Under the pieces are notes generated by a model, which had not been told where the DNA came from, made no database searches, and saw nothing but the letters and a program-made list of their open reading frames with translations. Shown here one piece after another: positions 29,410 through 43,483 of a DNA stretch of 64,000 nucleotides (its first letter is position 1; every line of letters begins with the position of its first letter). Both the position numbers and the translations under genes were made by a program. Origin of the DNA: Adineta vaga (taxonomy: Eukaryota; Rotifera); NCBI GenBank assembly GCA_021613535.1, contig CP075496.1, positions 7,378,001 through 7,442,000 of the forward strand, given 5' to 3'.

Positions 29410-31545
29410 ATGTCATCATTTACGATTGAAAATATTTTTGGTATTGGATCCTTTCGTTTATGTTCGGGTTTTCCATCATCTATTAAAACAACAAACGAAT
29501 CAAATGAACATATTTATGAATGTGCATTAAATGGTTGTATTCAAATCTATAATTATTCAACAAATGAACGTTTACATTTTGAACATGTTTATGATGATAT
29601 TATTGTTGTTATGCTTTATAATGAATATATCAATGAAATTTTAACATGTTCATATTCGGGTAGAATTATACTATGGTCAAAAGATTATCAAAAACGTTTT
29701 GTCGAACAACAAACACGAATTAATCATGTACATTATGGTTGTTGGAGTAGAGATGGTTCAACAATTTATCTTTGTTCAAGATTTGATGGTACATTTCATT
29801 TTGTTTTGTTTTTCGTCTTCTTTAAAGATCTTCTTTTCTAATTAGGCACTCTTCTGTCACTTTCCTATGATTCTAATCATCATTCATTAACTGAAAACTG
29901 GTTACGACATTGGGCAACGCCAAGAATAGGTGTTGAAAATGTTCATCCACCACCTGAAGAATCAATTTCTTCAGTAAATATAGCAGAAAAAATTGAAACA
30001 TCAAACACTTATGTAGCTGGTTCGATTGGTTATGAATTTGTTATATGTACAAATTTACGTGGACATCTATTTGCAGTACTTCAACGACCGCATGAACATG
30101 TACATATTCATGAATTAAATCTACGTGATGGCCATTTAACTATTGATCTAAAACTAAAAGATGCAAAACTGAATCAAACATTTCTATGTGCTACAGCAAC
30201 AGCATTTTATGATAAATCTAATAGTAAAGAATATTTTGCTGTTGGACTTCAATCAGGTTTAATTTTTATTATTGATACAAATCCGTTACAAGTTCATTCA
30301 ATAATAAATGGTAAGAATCTTCTTTCTTATTGATAAAATCTCATGAAAACACCTGTCTTTCGAATAGCTGCTGGTAGTCCACAAGCAATTATTTGGTGGC
30401 ATTCCTCTTTATTGACGTTTGGTTATATCTCTACGACAGTTAATGTCTATTCATTAGATGGTACATTAATTGCGTCAGGTAAAGATGCACCAGCAACAGC
30501 TATCTGTCATTTACAATGGAATTCTGACGAACAAGATCTATTATGGATTGGTGGTTATATGGGCTTGACATTGATACGTTTAGAATTATTTCAACAACGT
30601 TCACCGTCACCAGTTGAAACAGTTATGTTTACAATATTGAATTCAATTGTCGATGAAACGTATTCATCATCTGCAACACTTTATTTAACAACATTGATAC
30701 ATAAGAGATTACATGAAACAGCTGGTTGTGGTTTGTATGTGGATAATGATGAGATATTATCAGGCGATTTATCAGGAAATATATTTCGTTGGAATGTAAA
30801 TGATACGAAACCAATAGAACATATTAATATTCCTGATAGTATTCGATGTTTTGTATCGAAAAATCTTGTTGGAACATTATCCGGTAGTCTTTATAATCTT
30901 GATAATCAAGAAATAGTTGAAGATTTTTCTACAGCAATTATATGTTCAGCATGGAATAATGATCAAACATCATGTTTAATCGGTCTCGGCGATGGTTCAT
31001 TGATAAATTTACAAACAAAACGAATCATTGGTTTACATGAAAATAATGCCGAAATTTGGGGTGTTTGTTGGAGTCCAAATGAAGAATTATGTGCAACAGC
31101 TTCTGAAGATCAAACAACGTGTATATGGCAAGTTGATTATGAACGAAAATTAATCGCTACACTTACAGGACATACAACAGCAGTAACAGCTGTTCAATGG
31201 AAATATGAACGAATTTATACTTGTGCTGATGATAGAACAGTACGAGTCTATAGTACAGAATCGAATACATATAATTGTCTTTATGTTCTTCGTACACCAC
31301 AATCATTATTTGGATGGTTTACATTGACATATCTGAAAGTGGATGAAGAACAAAAATTAATTATTAGTACAACACAAAATGGTTACTTAGTAATATGGCG
31401 TGATGAAGAAAATGATCGTCCTATTTTATGTCAGAAAATTCATTTTGGAAGTTTAGAAGGTTTATCATATGATCCGAAAACATATCGTATTGTAACTACT
31501 AGTAGTGATTGTACAGTGACAGCACTTCGTTTACATCTTCATTAA
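29410..31545 (+). CDS. WD40-repeat protein, function not assigned
   Basis: Exons 29410-29788, 29846-30310 and 30368-31545 encode 673 residues. At least seven to ten blade-like units can be seen, such as YGCWSRDGSTIYLCS, GVCWSPNEELCATASEDQT with CIWQV, and LTGHTTAVTAVQWKYERIY with CADDRTVRVYS. The Trp-Asp endings are often degenerate (IWRDEE, FRWNVND). The length would make two propellers. An in-frame ATG lies upstream at 29344, but MSSFTIENIFGIG fits a normal WD40 start better. I see no signal peptide, coiled coil or other domain. A scaffold role is likely from the fold only. It is the fourth gene of the plus-strand run, and DCUN1D starts 119 nt after its stop. Confidence 0.8.
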
Positions 31546-31664
31546 CTTCTTTTCTTTCTATCGATTTGTTTGTTTTTGTTTCTCAATCATGAAAACGATA
31601 AATCTTCTTCTTCTTCTTCTTCTTCTACTTCAGATAGAAAAAAGAACTTCACTAGAAGAACAAA
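31546..31664 (+). promoter_or_regulatory. Short intercistronic gap with splice acceptor
   Basis: 119 nt between the WD40 stop and the DCUN1D ATG. A strong polypyrimidine tract of TTC repeats ends in the acceptor cttcag at 31633, 31 nt before the ATG. I see no AATAAA. Candidate trans-splice site. Confidence 0.5.
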
Positions 31665-33598
31665 ATGTCTGGACGGAACAAAACTACAGATCGTGAGAAA
31701 AACGAAAAAATCCGTCAACTACGAGAAGTCATGGGTGTTACAGAACAACAAGCACGACAAGCACTACAATCCAATGATTGGGTTGTTGAACGTGCGATAG
31801 GTGCTTTTTGTGAGGAAACATCTTCATCTGGCGGTAGTTTTCATCATCCATCATATCATAGTCAAACATCATCATCATCATCATCATCGACAAAATTTGA
31901 TCGTAAAAAGATCGATCAACTATGGGCTAATTATACAGACTCACGTGATACAACTAAAATGAATTTAGACCAATTATTACATTTTATAAACGATTTACAA
32001 TTTGATCCAAGTGAAAGAGAAATTCTTATTCTTTGTTGGAAAATGAATGCATCCAAACAAGGAGAATTACAACGGGCTGAATTTGCCAATGGTTGTCAAG
32101 AATTGCAATGTGATACATTAGAAAAATTACGAGATAGACTAAAACAACTTAATAAAGATGTGGAAAATGACAATGAAAAATTTAAACAATTATATGGTTA
32201 TACATTTAATTTTGCACGTTCATCGACATCAATGAAAAACCTCGATGTACAACCAGGTATGAAAATTCACATGCTCTATACAATTAACCTAATTGTCAAT
32301 TCAGACAGAGAATAAGTCTGACAGTCTTCAAAAGTGCATAGTAAAAAAAAAAGAGAAAAGGAAATCATTTTCTTTAGACATGTTTGCAGATGTTCCTTTT
32401 GACATGACCGATATTTAAAATGTTCTCATATTTAACTTAAAATCAATCAAACTAGAAAAGATAGTAGTCACTGATAGCACATCAAACAAACAAATAATGT
32501 TTTGCATTTTTTTCTGTTCATTGTGATAAATGTATATAGACAATTCTATTTAAGAAAAAAACTTCCGATCTATGGAATAATAATGATTGTTTTCAAACAT
32601 TAAATGCTTCGTTGAATGATGTCGCGTTCTTCTTGAATGAATTTTAGATTTTTTCAGCGATATCATAGCACTCGCGGGAATAAAACTAATCTGAAACACG
32701 TTTAATATATATATATATATATATGAATTCCCTGTGTGACAATGATTTCTCGATGAATGACTCAGTATTTGTCAGGATTTTTTTCTTTTCCAATGATTTA
32801 ATTATCTTTCAAAGTTGAAAAAGATGCACTTTCTGATATTATTTTAGCCCATTTCTAAATTTGAAAAAAAAATATATGTAATGTTTATGAGTTACTATAT
32901 TCACGGAGATAATTGATTACAATGTTAGATTGGTTAAAAGAAGTCATATACGTTGTTAACCTACATATTTATCGAAGTGTAACCTTGTACTTTACTTTAA
33001 AAGTTTAAGACACAGTTCTACTGAATGATCTTGGTAATATCTTAATTAATAATTTTAATCGAAATTGTTATAAATTAACTAACGCATTCATAAGATTTGT
33101 TCTTTTTTGTAATGATAATTTATAATTAGTTTTTTTTCTGAAGCTATTATTACACTGCTGATAGACAAAAATAAAACTAGTAAAAATAAATATAAATATC
33201 ATTTTATATATAGTCACATTTTCCTGTCTTTCTACAAGAATTTTCAACTTAGAAGATTTTTATTTAGCTGTGGCCTATTGGAAAATGTTATTCAGTGGAA
33301 ATAATAAACAATCACAAAGATTTAAATTACTTGATTTATGGCTGAAATTTCTTGAAGATCGTTCGAACCAACGATCAATTACAAAAGACACATGGGATTT
33401 GTTGCTTGATTTTTCCACAACAATAAAGCCTGATTTTTCAAATTATGATCATGATGGTGCTTGGCCAACGTAAGTTCATAGAAGAGAAAAACGATACATG
33501 TGTTCTAATCGATTTCTCTCTATTATTTTAGGTTAATCGATGATTTTGTTGAATACGCTAAAACAGCCCAAACTCAGTCGTCTTCTTTCAATGTTTAA
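31665..33598 (+). CDS. DCUN1D1: DCN1-like protein (cullin neddylation E3 co-factor)
   Basis: Promotes NEDD8 transfer from UBC12 to cullins. Exons 31665-32256, 33268-33469 and 33532-33598 encode 286 residues. The N-terminal UBA domain is clear ([20 protein letters not shown], then [12 protein letters not shown]), followed by a Ser-rich linker coded by (TCA)n. The C-terminal potentiating-neddylation domain includes [18 protein letters not shown], a divergent DLAxAYW-type motif ([10 protein letters not shown]), [20 protein letters not shown] and DYDxEGAWP-like [20 protein letters not shown] plus PONY places it with DCUN1D1/2. A 1011-nt intron (32257-33267) is unusual in a neighbourhood of 50-nt introns. 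Confidence 0.93.
32257..33267 (+). other. Long intron of DCUN1D
   Basis: About 1 kb, AT-rich, with an (AT)n run near 32706-32724. Short frames but no credible nested gene on either strand. Confidence 0.5.
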
Positions 33599-34374
33599 TT
33601 TTCTATTTTAAATAAAACAAAGAAAAAAACCTAAACCAGTGCTTTCCTCATAGCTACTTTTCTACAAAGATTCATCATTGATTCTTTGTTATTCAACCTC
33701 TTTTTTTTCTTTTCTTTTTTGTCTACTAAATCTTCTGTTGGCTAAAACTAAACTTTTTCTTGTTCAACAGTTGATACGTATATATGTAATTTTTTATACT
33801 CAAGATGGAAGAATAACAAAACACATTCAAGTCGCTTGTATTTCGATTACTTTTACAGAAACTATATTTTAGATATTTTTAATGCATGTACGTCATTAAA
33901 CAGTTGTATTACTTCCAAGGAAATTGTTTGCAGAAAAGCGTATGTTGTTCAAATAATTGCTGTGTGTATGTTTGAGAGTACCAATGATAATTTCCTCTTG
34001 TTGTGCTTTTACGTCTTAGGAAAATAGGAAATCCTTTTTCTTTTTCTTTTCTAAACAAAATGGAACGTTTAATGATCATTGTTTGTGTAGATAAAATCGC
34101 CAATTTTATTGTATTTTTTTTGTGAAAAAAAATGATAGACAATCACTTAGGCAGTAGAGAAAGCGATGATAAACAATGAAATAAAGAAACAGGGAAACAA
34201 GTATATGATGTTTGCAGAAAAAATTGTTATTTCTGGAGTAACATTGATCGTCATTGGACTGAGAACAAGCTCGTCTACATATAAGAAAAAAAAAGGCATC
34301 TAATAAGAAAAGTTATGTTAGAATAGAGATGAAAACAAAAAAGATTTAATTTGGAAATAGAAACACGTACACAA
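33599..34374. other. Convergent spacer between DCUN1D and neuropeptide F
   Basis: 3' flanks of a plus and a minus gene. AATAAA near 33611 suits DCUN1D. I see no other gene or repeat. Confidence 0.5.
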
Positions 34375-34823
34375 CTATTTATTTTCCAATCGTTGATAAA
34401 ATTCGTCGAATCCTATGGATTTATCGCCATTGACATCGAAGAAATCAAACAGCTGTCTATCATTTGGTTCAGAAATTTTTTCAGTTTGAGAACGACCAAA
34501 ACGGGGTCGACCAATAATTGCGTAGTATTCATGAACCTTTTCAAAACAAAAGATGTAAAACATATTCGCAATTCCATAGAATTATTTGTTTTACTTACGA
34601 GTTGTAAATATCGTTTCAATTCTTCACGAGAGTGAAACCGTTCTGGTCGAGTTGGTGGAGCTATAAAATAGTTGCGATAGATTTTTCTTCTTTTTTTTTC
34701 AAGACAATTTTGTTACTTACGAGGAACGTCAGTATATGCCGATAATGTTTGAGCGATTTGGATAGCAACTACAGTAAAGATAATCCATGATATACGACTG
34801 GTGGTATTTCTGGTGAATAACAT
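34375..34823 (-). CDS. NPF: Neuropeptide F (NPY/NPF family) precursor with an EF-hand loop in its C-peptide
   Basis: Exons 34823-34721, 34660-34599 and 34536-34375 encode 108 residues. Residues 1-29 are a signal peptide (WIIFTVVAIQIAQTLSA). Cleavage after Ala29 would leave Tyr30 as first residue, as in NPY peptides. Residues 30-68 form a 39-residue NPF with a Pro-rich arm (VPPPPTRPE), an amphipathic helix (EELKRYLQLVHEYYAI) and the C-terminus GRPRF. Gly69 should donate the amide and Arg70 is a monobasic cleavage site. This matches molluscan and flatworm NPF closely. The remaining peptide (71-108) contains DVNGDKSIGFDE at 89-100, a fully canonical EF-hand loop (Asp1, Asn3, Asp5, Ser7, Gly9, Glu12) flanked by aromatic helices (FDFF, FYQRL). 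I know of no NPF precursor with this. An intron splits the helix after Leu55. Confidence 0.92.
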
Positions 34824-35848
34824 TATGTTTATTGAGATAGAGTTGTTCTTTTTTCTGAATTAAATAGATGCAGTTTAAGTTTTCAAGGAAGTTTATCTTC
34901 ACGTCAGAAACTGAAAGAGAATGAGTTCAAAATATAAAACGTTATCTTATATATAAGAGAAAGAGAAGCAGTTAGCGTCAGCAACAGTTAATTTTTGACA
35001 TTTATATAAAGGAGAGAAAAAGAAAATAATACTTTGTCATGCACAAATAAGTTATTTCTTGTTGAGCACTACCAAATTCGTTTGTTATTTTGTATTTAAT
35101 TAATGACTTTGCGTGATGGATAAAACGATCAGAATGATCCGCAAGACAAAAGCGAACATACGCTTAATTAAACGAGATATTTAAAAGAAAACATTCATAC
35201 ATACTATATACGAAATAGTTGCCTCAAAGAAACAATTAAACCTACTAGAATGGTAAGATTTTTTTCTTGAACCGTTCAATATGAAAAAAGTAAATGTTAT
35301 TTTTCTATATTTGAGATCATTTTGACGTATCTAATATGTTGAACTAAAGAGAAAAAAGACAAATCTGTTTGTCTAATTAATGGTTCACTAAGTAAACTAA
35401 TTTATATTATAACTGAACACGACAGCATGGGTGTGGAAATCACGATGTTTATTAAATCTTTCTTCATATGCATGACTTTTCCACTAATGAGCAAATACTT
35501 AAATATGAAACGGACATATGATTTCCGTGCGGAATGGTTTATTTTTGTTCTCTCCGGTTGATAATTTCACTTATCCGAATTTTATATATGATTGTGGGTG
35601 CTGTTTTATGCAACAGAGATAGATTTCATTTTTAATATAAACTTCTTGAATTTGTACACAAATGAATAAAAATAAAAACAGTCCTTGTTTCTTCCTTCTC
35701 ACTAACGTCTGCGTGCAATTTTTATTTGAAAATAATTCTTCCGAGAATACATTAATCAAATTAAATAAATGAGCGAGAAAAACAAGACATTTGATGTAAT
35801 GATAAATCTCAATGTACATGTATCAATAGATAGTTTTCAGATAGCAAA
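34824..35848. promoter_or_regulatory. Divergent intergenic region, NPF / malic enzyme
   Basis: About 1 kb between two head-to-head genes, so it should hold both promoters. An acceptor-like site (agttttcag, ending 35839) lies ten bases before the malic enzyme ATG. No open frame of interest. Confidence 0.45.
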
Positions 35849-39079
<3,231 letters not shown>

Positions 39080-39809
39080 TTCAATCAAACGAGTTTATTT
39101 TCTTTTTTTAGCATCCTATTCTTCTTTTTCCTCATGTAAAAAGACAGAAAATGTAATGAATTTGTCGTCTTCGTAGTGCAATTTATTTATTTTTCTTATT
39201 GAAGATCTACGAATAATTTTAACTAAATATAATAAGCATGCATACAAAAAAAACACCATATATGTGGTGTTATGAATTCATCTAGAAAATCGAATCATTC
39301 TATCGCTTTGAATTTTTGTTTTATTCTTATCTGTAAAGGTTACGATTATTTAGTGTCTAATGACATTTTAACACAAAATCGAAATTCGAGTATCTAATTG
39401 AAATCTTAATATGCATTGCACACTTGTTTCGTTTATTTTATTATTGTTCTTGAATAGTTTAAACAATGGAGAATAGAAAGATAAGAGGAGATTATTATTA
39501 AATGAAACAAACTACTGAAGCTAAAGATAAATCATCAATAACTGATGATTCATTCTATTTCTCGTTCAAAAACACTAATTATAAACGAAAAACATTTGAT
39601 ATTCATATGTATATCATTCTCGTTAAATAATCGGAAAGAAAAACACAATGTTGAAACTCTAATTATCACAAAGAAAAGGAGCAAAAATCAATTATAAATA
39701 CATACATATTCATTAGAAATCAAGTTCTTATTTCATGTTCGCTTCTGGCCAATGAAACATTATTTAATCTGACCAAATTGATGAGATCAATTGAGCAAAA
39801 CAAACAAAA
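39080..39809. other. Convergent spacer between malic enzyme and Homer
   Basis: 3' flanks only. A short inverted repeat, AACACCA/TGGTGTT with a 6-nt loop (39252-39271), is the only structure seen. Confidence 0.5.
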
Positions 39810-41303
39810 TTAAAATTCAGTTATTGTTTGTGTTATCTGTGAACATAATCGTTGCAAATCTTGCGTTTTAGCCGCAAGTGTTTGATTGAAATCATTCGTT
39901 TTTGATTCAAATAAATCTCGAAGACGAACTAATTGTTCAGCATTTCGATTAGGTGAACGTGATAGTGTTCCATGAGTACTTGAGGGTGTACGTCTGTGAA
40001 TAGTAGAAATTTCAGTTCGAAGTCTTTGATTATCTTCTTCGCTAGACTGTGAAAAGAAATACATTAGAAGAAAATACAAACGAAGAATAAGCATACAGCT
40101 AGACGATCTTCGAGAGTATTGACTTGAATCATATAACGGTGAAGTTGATTATCAAGTTGGAGAATTTTCTGAAAGAATTTAGTTTCAGATATGAATTTGA
40201 AAAGCATCACATACTTGTTCTTGTTCCTGATTACGTTGATCAGCATTATCAAGAAGACTTTTCAATTCTTGTGCTTCACTTATTTGTCCTTCGTTTGATG
40301 GATGATGATTTGAAACCTTTGAAAAAATTCAAAGAAAATATTCATTTTGTCTTTTGTTCATAGAAAAATGTTGATTTTTACCAATTGTCGAAGACGTGTA
40401 CATTCATCTCGATAGAATTGTAATTGTCGTTTCCATTCTTCAACATTAGCATGACTTTCTTGTAAAGCTGTTGTTAATTTGGCATTATTATTCCGTAAGA
40501 CTTCTAATTCTTCTTGCCATTTTTTTGCATTAGTTGAACTAAAATTAATTCTATTATCATTTATCGAAGATTATCAATATCTACCTTTGAGCAAGCGCAA
40601 TTTTAAGGTGAGCATTTTCTTGCTTTAATTGACTATGTACGAAAGGATCTAATCCACCGGAATGAATAGACCAATCGCCTTCAGACTTGAAAAGAAAAGA
40701 AAAATGATCTTATTCAGATACAAATTAAATCAATCATACACGAGGCGTTTGTCGAGCATCGACACTGCTACTTCGATGTTCATTATGTTTAAGTGCTTGA
40801 CGTGTTGCATCTTTCACTTCAATAAATTTCTCCATGAACTAAATTAAATACTTATTTAGTGAAAAGAGAATTTTCTTTGAGAAAAAAAACGAATTTACTC
40901 GTGTTAAATCATTTTCATTAGAAAAACCTAAACCGTAGACATGATTAGCACGTGAATCAACCCATTGACAGAATTTTTGTGATGTCTTCGTAAAACTCAT
41001 TCGTGCCGTTACTATTGTATTAATCAGTACTTTCGAACCATCAACAGATAAAATTCGATAAACATTCTTGACTGAATCATGAAATATTTGTACATTTACT
41101 AAAGGAAAAATGTCAACTATGTTCTTTAGAAAATAAATGCATCGTTTTTACATACCAGCACTAGTCGATAATGGTAGCCAAAATTTTCGAGTATCAGGAT
41201 CAACTTGAAATATATGTGCTTTACATGAAAATAATGGCAATTGTTCACTATTGAAGACAAAAAAATCAAGGATTTACATTTTATTTCAACTTTTTTACCC
41301 CAT
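39810..41303 (-). CDS. HOMER: Homer scaffold protein (EVH1 + coiled coil)
   Basis: Postsynaptic-type scaffold that binds PPxxF ligands such as mGluR, IP3R and Shank through EVH1 and tetramerises through its C-terminal coiled coil. The ATG at 41303 gives M-G-E-Q across the first intron, the same start as vertebrate Homer; an in-frame ATG 18 nt upstream is possible but less likely. EVH1 blocks: [68 protein letters not shown] and [20 protein letters not shown]. Conserved Phe and Trp of the ligand groove are present. Coiled-coil exons follow from about 40620 to 40070, and the last exon has a Ser/Thr/Arg-rich hinge ([19 protein letters not shown]), then a leucine-zipper-like end. Divergent from SF3B4. 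Confidence 0.94.
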
Positions 41304-42105
41304 ATTTGTATCGAGATGCATGTTGTCTTTATGAGCAGCAAAAAAAACGAAAGATTAGTATAATAAAGAAGAAAAAAAGGTAATATATATATATATATAG
41401 GTTATAGGGCAGCCTTTTCTTTTGTAACGTATTCGATACAAAAATAAACAATACTTAAAGTAAGTAAAGAACAGAAAGAAGAAAAAAACGGACAAGAAAG
41501 GAAGAGAGAGAGAGAGAAATTCAATCTCGAGTAAACTGAACTGTACAAGCATTTCATCCATAGTTTATTGTTGACACATCGTTTCGTTTTGGAAGATTAC
41601 TGAACGAAGAAATAAATGCTAAAACTAACGACATCTAGTTAAAGAATGATTTCGAATTTCTTATCGATGAACATATAGGCATATATAAGAAAATTGAAAT
41701 GAAATACTTGTTCTCTCTACGATTTTTTCTTCGTTTGCTTTTTGAATAGGAGTCATTGATTTTTATTTATTTATTTATCATTTTAATATGAAAAAGCTAT
41801 TCTTCGTGTCGATGATAAACTAAACGAAGAATACATAAATACAGACAATTTAAAAATAAAGAGTGAAATTCAATTGAATACTAACGCCCTCTATATTTTA
41901 CATTTTTTATCATTCGTTCTATTGTCTTTCACCAACCGAAATTCATTTAAGAGTGGACAGTGAAAAAAGAAAAAATTTGTCAATTCTACTGAAACAGATT
42001 CGTTCATATCTTGTTTCTCTGAATTTATCTACAAAACTTCTCTGGTTGTAGATCGTCGACTCAAGAACGGCCATAAGATAGTGTTAATTTCCTTCTTTAT
42101 TCAAT
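41304..42105. promoter_or_regulatory. Divergent intergenic region, Homer / SF3B4
   Basis: About 0.8 kb between head-to-head genes, with an (AT)n run near 41381-41398 and a GA-rich patch at 41498-41517. Promoters of both genes expected; no specific element recognised. Confidence 0.45.
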
Positions 42106-43414
42106 ATGTCCTCGGTACCGGTCGCTGAAAGAAATCAAGATGCAACAATCTATGTTGGTGGTCTTGATGAACGCGTTAATGAAACTATTCTTTGGGAATT
42201 ATTTGTTCAAGCTGGTCCTGTTGGTAGGTTTCGTTGCATCCAATCGATAAACTTTCGATTCTAACTACTGTTTTTCTTTTACAGTGAACGTGCATCAGCC
42301 CAAAGATCGCGTCACAATTAACCATCAGGGTTATGGTTTTGTGGAATTTTTAACAGAAGAAGATGCAGATTATGCAATTAAAATAATGAATATGATTAAA
42401 CTCTATGGAAAACCAATACGTGTTAATAAAGTAAAAGAGATATTTTATATCAATACCTATTTAATGTAAAAACGTTTTTAGGCATCAGCACATCAAAAGA
42501 ATCTCGATGTTGGTGCAAATCTGTTTATTGGAAATCTTGATCCTGAAGTTGATGAAAAACTATTATATGACACATTTTCTGCCTTTGGTGTTATTTTACA
42601 GACACCTAAGGTAAGTGTGAAATGATTTTATTTAATAAAGAAATGATCGTTCTTGATTTTAGATTATGCGTGATCCTGATTCAGGCAATTCAAAAGGATA
42701 TGCTTTTATTAATTTTGCTAATTTCGATGGTTCAGATACAGCATTAGAAGCAATGAATGGTCAATATTTATGTAATCGACCAATTACTGTTTCATATGCA
42801 TTTAAGAAAGAATCCAAAGGTGAACGACATGGTTCAGCAGCTGAACGTTTACTCGCTGCTCAAAATCCATTATCACATTCAGACAAACCACATACATTGT
42901 ATGTCATTATATTTTCTTAAAAACAATTCTCTTAATATATTATATTCTTCAATCTTTCTAGATTTGCAGATCAACCACAATTTGCACCAGCACCACCAGT
43001 GCCTCCACCAATAAATCCCTTCCCAATGGCATCATGGTTACCATATGGTGCACTTGGAGGTTTACCTCTACCACCTGGTCTACCCGGTCTTCCACCTCCA
43101 CCACCACCATTTGCCATGGTATGTTGATAACTAAAGGATTTCTCTCATTTTATAACAAGTTTTCTTTAATTTTTTTTTCCTTTAGCAAATGCCTCGACCA
43201 CCGATGGTACCAGCACCAACATCAGCAACAACATTTGTAAGTCAGCCGAAATTTGGATTGATTCAAATATCATTATTTTCTCTTTTTCTAGCGACCACCT
43301 CCAACCGCCACCAAATCGGCCACCACCACCTCCTCCACCTATGATCCAATAAACATTCTTTCATTTCTTCTTTCGTTATGTACTCAAATAAATGTTCTTT
43401 TTGTTTTTGTCTGA
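42106..43414 (+). CDS. SF3B4: Splicing factor 3B subunit 4 (SF3b49-like, two RRMs)
   Basis: U2 snRNP SF3b component that binds pre-mRNA near the branch site. RRM1: [20 protein letters not shown] (RNP2) and [20 protein letters not shown] (RNP1). RRM2: [20 protein letters not shown] and [20 protein letters not shown], then [20 protein letters not shown], nearly identical to other animals. A Pro-rich tail follows (about 42961-43233). The last exon starts at 43292. In the phase set by the upstream donor (TTT|gtaag) it reads [15 protein letters not shown] and runs to a stop at 43414. In the +1 frame it reads [14 protein letters not shown] and stops at 43352, a far more natural end. The tail is therefore uncertain: a one-base frame break or an unusual splice. 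AATAAA at 43387 and 43415. Confidence 0.93.
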
Positions 43415-43483
43415 AATAAAAAAAACGAATGATCTGTGTTTATTTCTCTTAGACAAAGAATATATCTTCTATTCTTGAAGATA

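Noticed and set aside
35314-35340. Bantam-like string (TGAGATCATT) in the NPF/malic enzyme spacer
   Set aside because: No complementary arm nearby that gives a pre-miRNA hairpin with the string in a stem.
39252-39271. Short inverted repeat in the malic enzyme/Homer spacer
   Set aside because: Only 7 bp of stem in AT-rich sequence; no sign of function.
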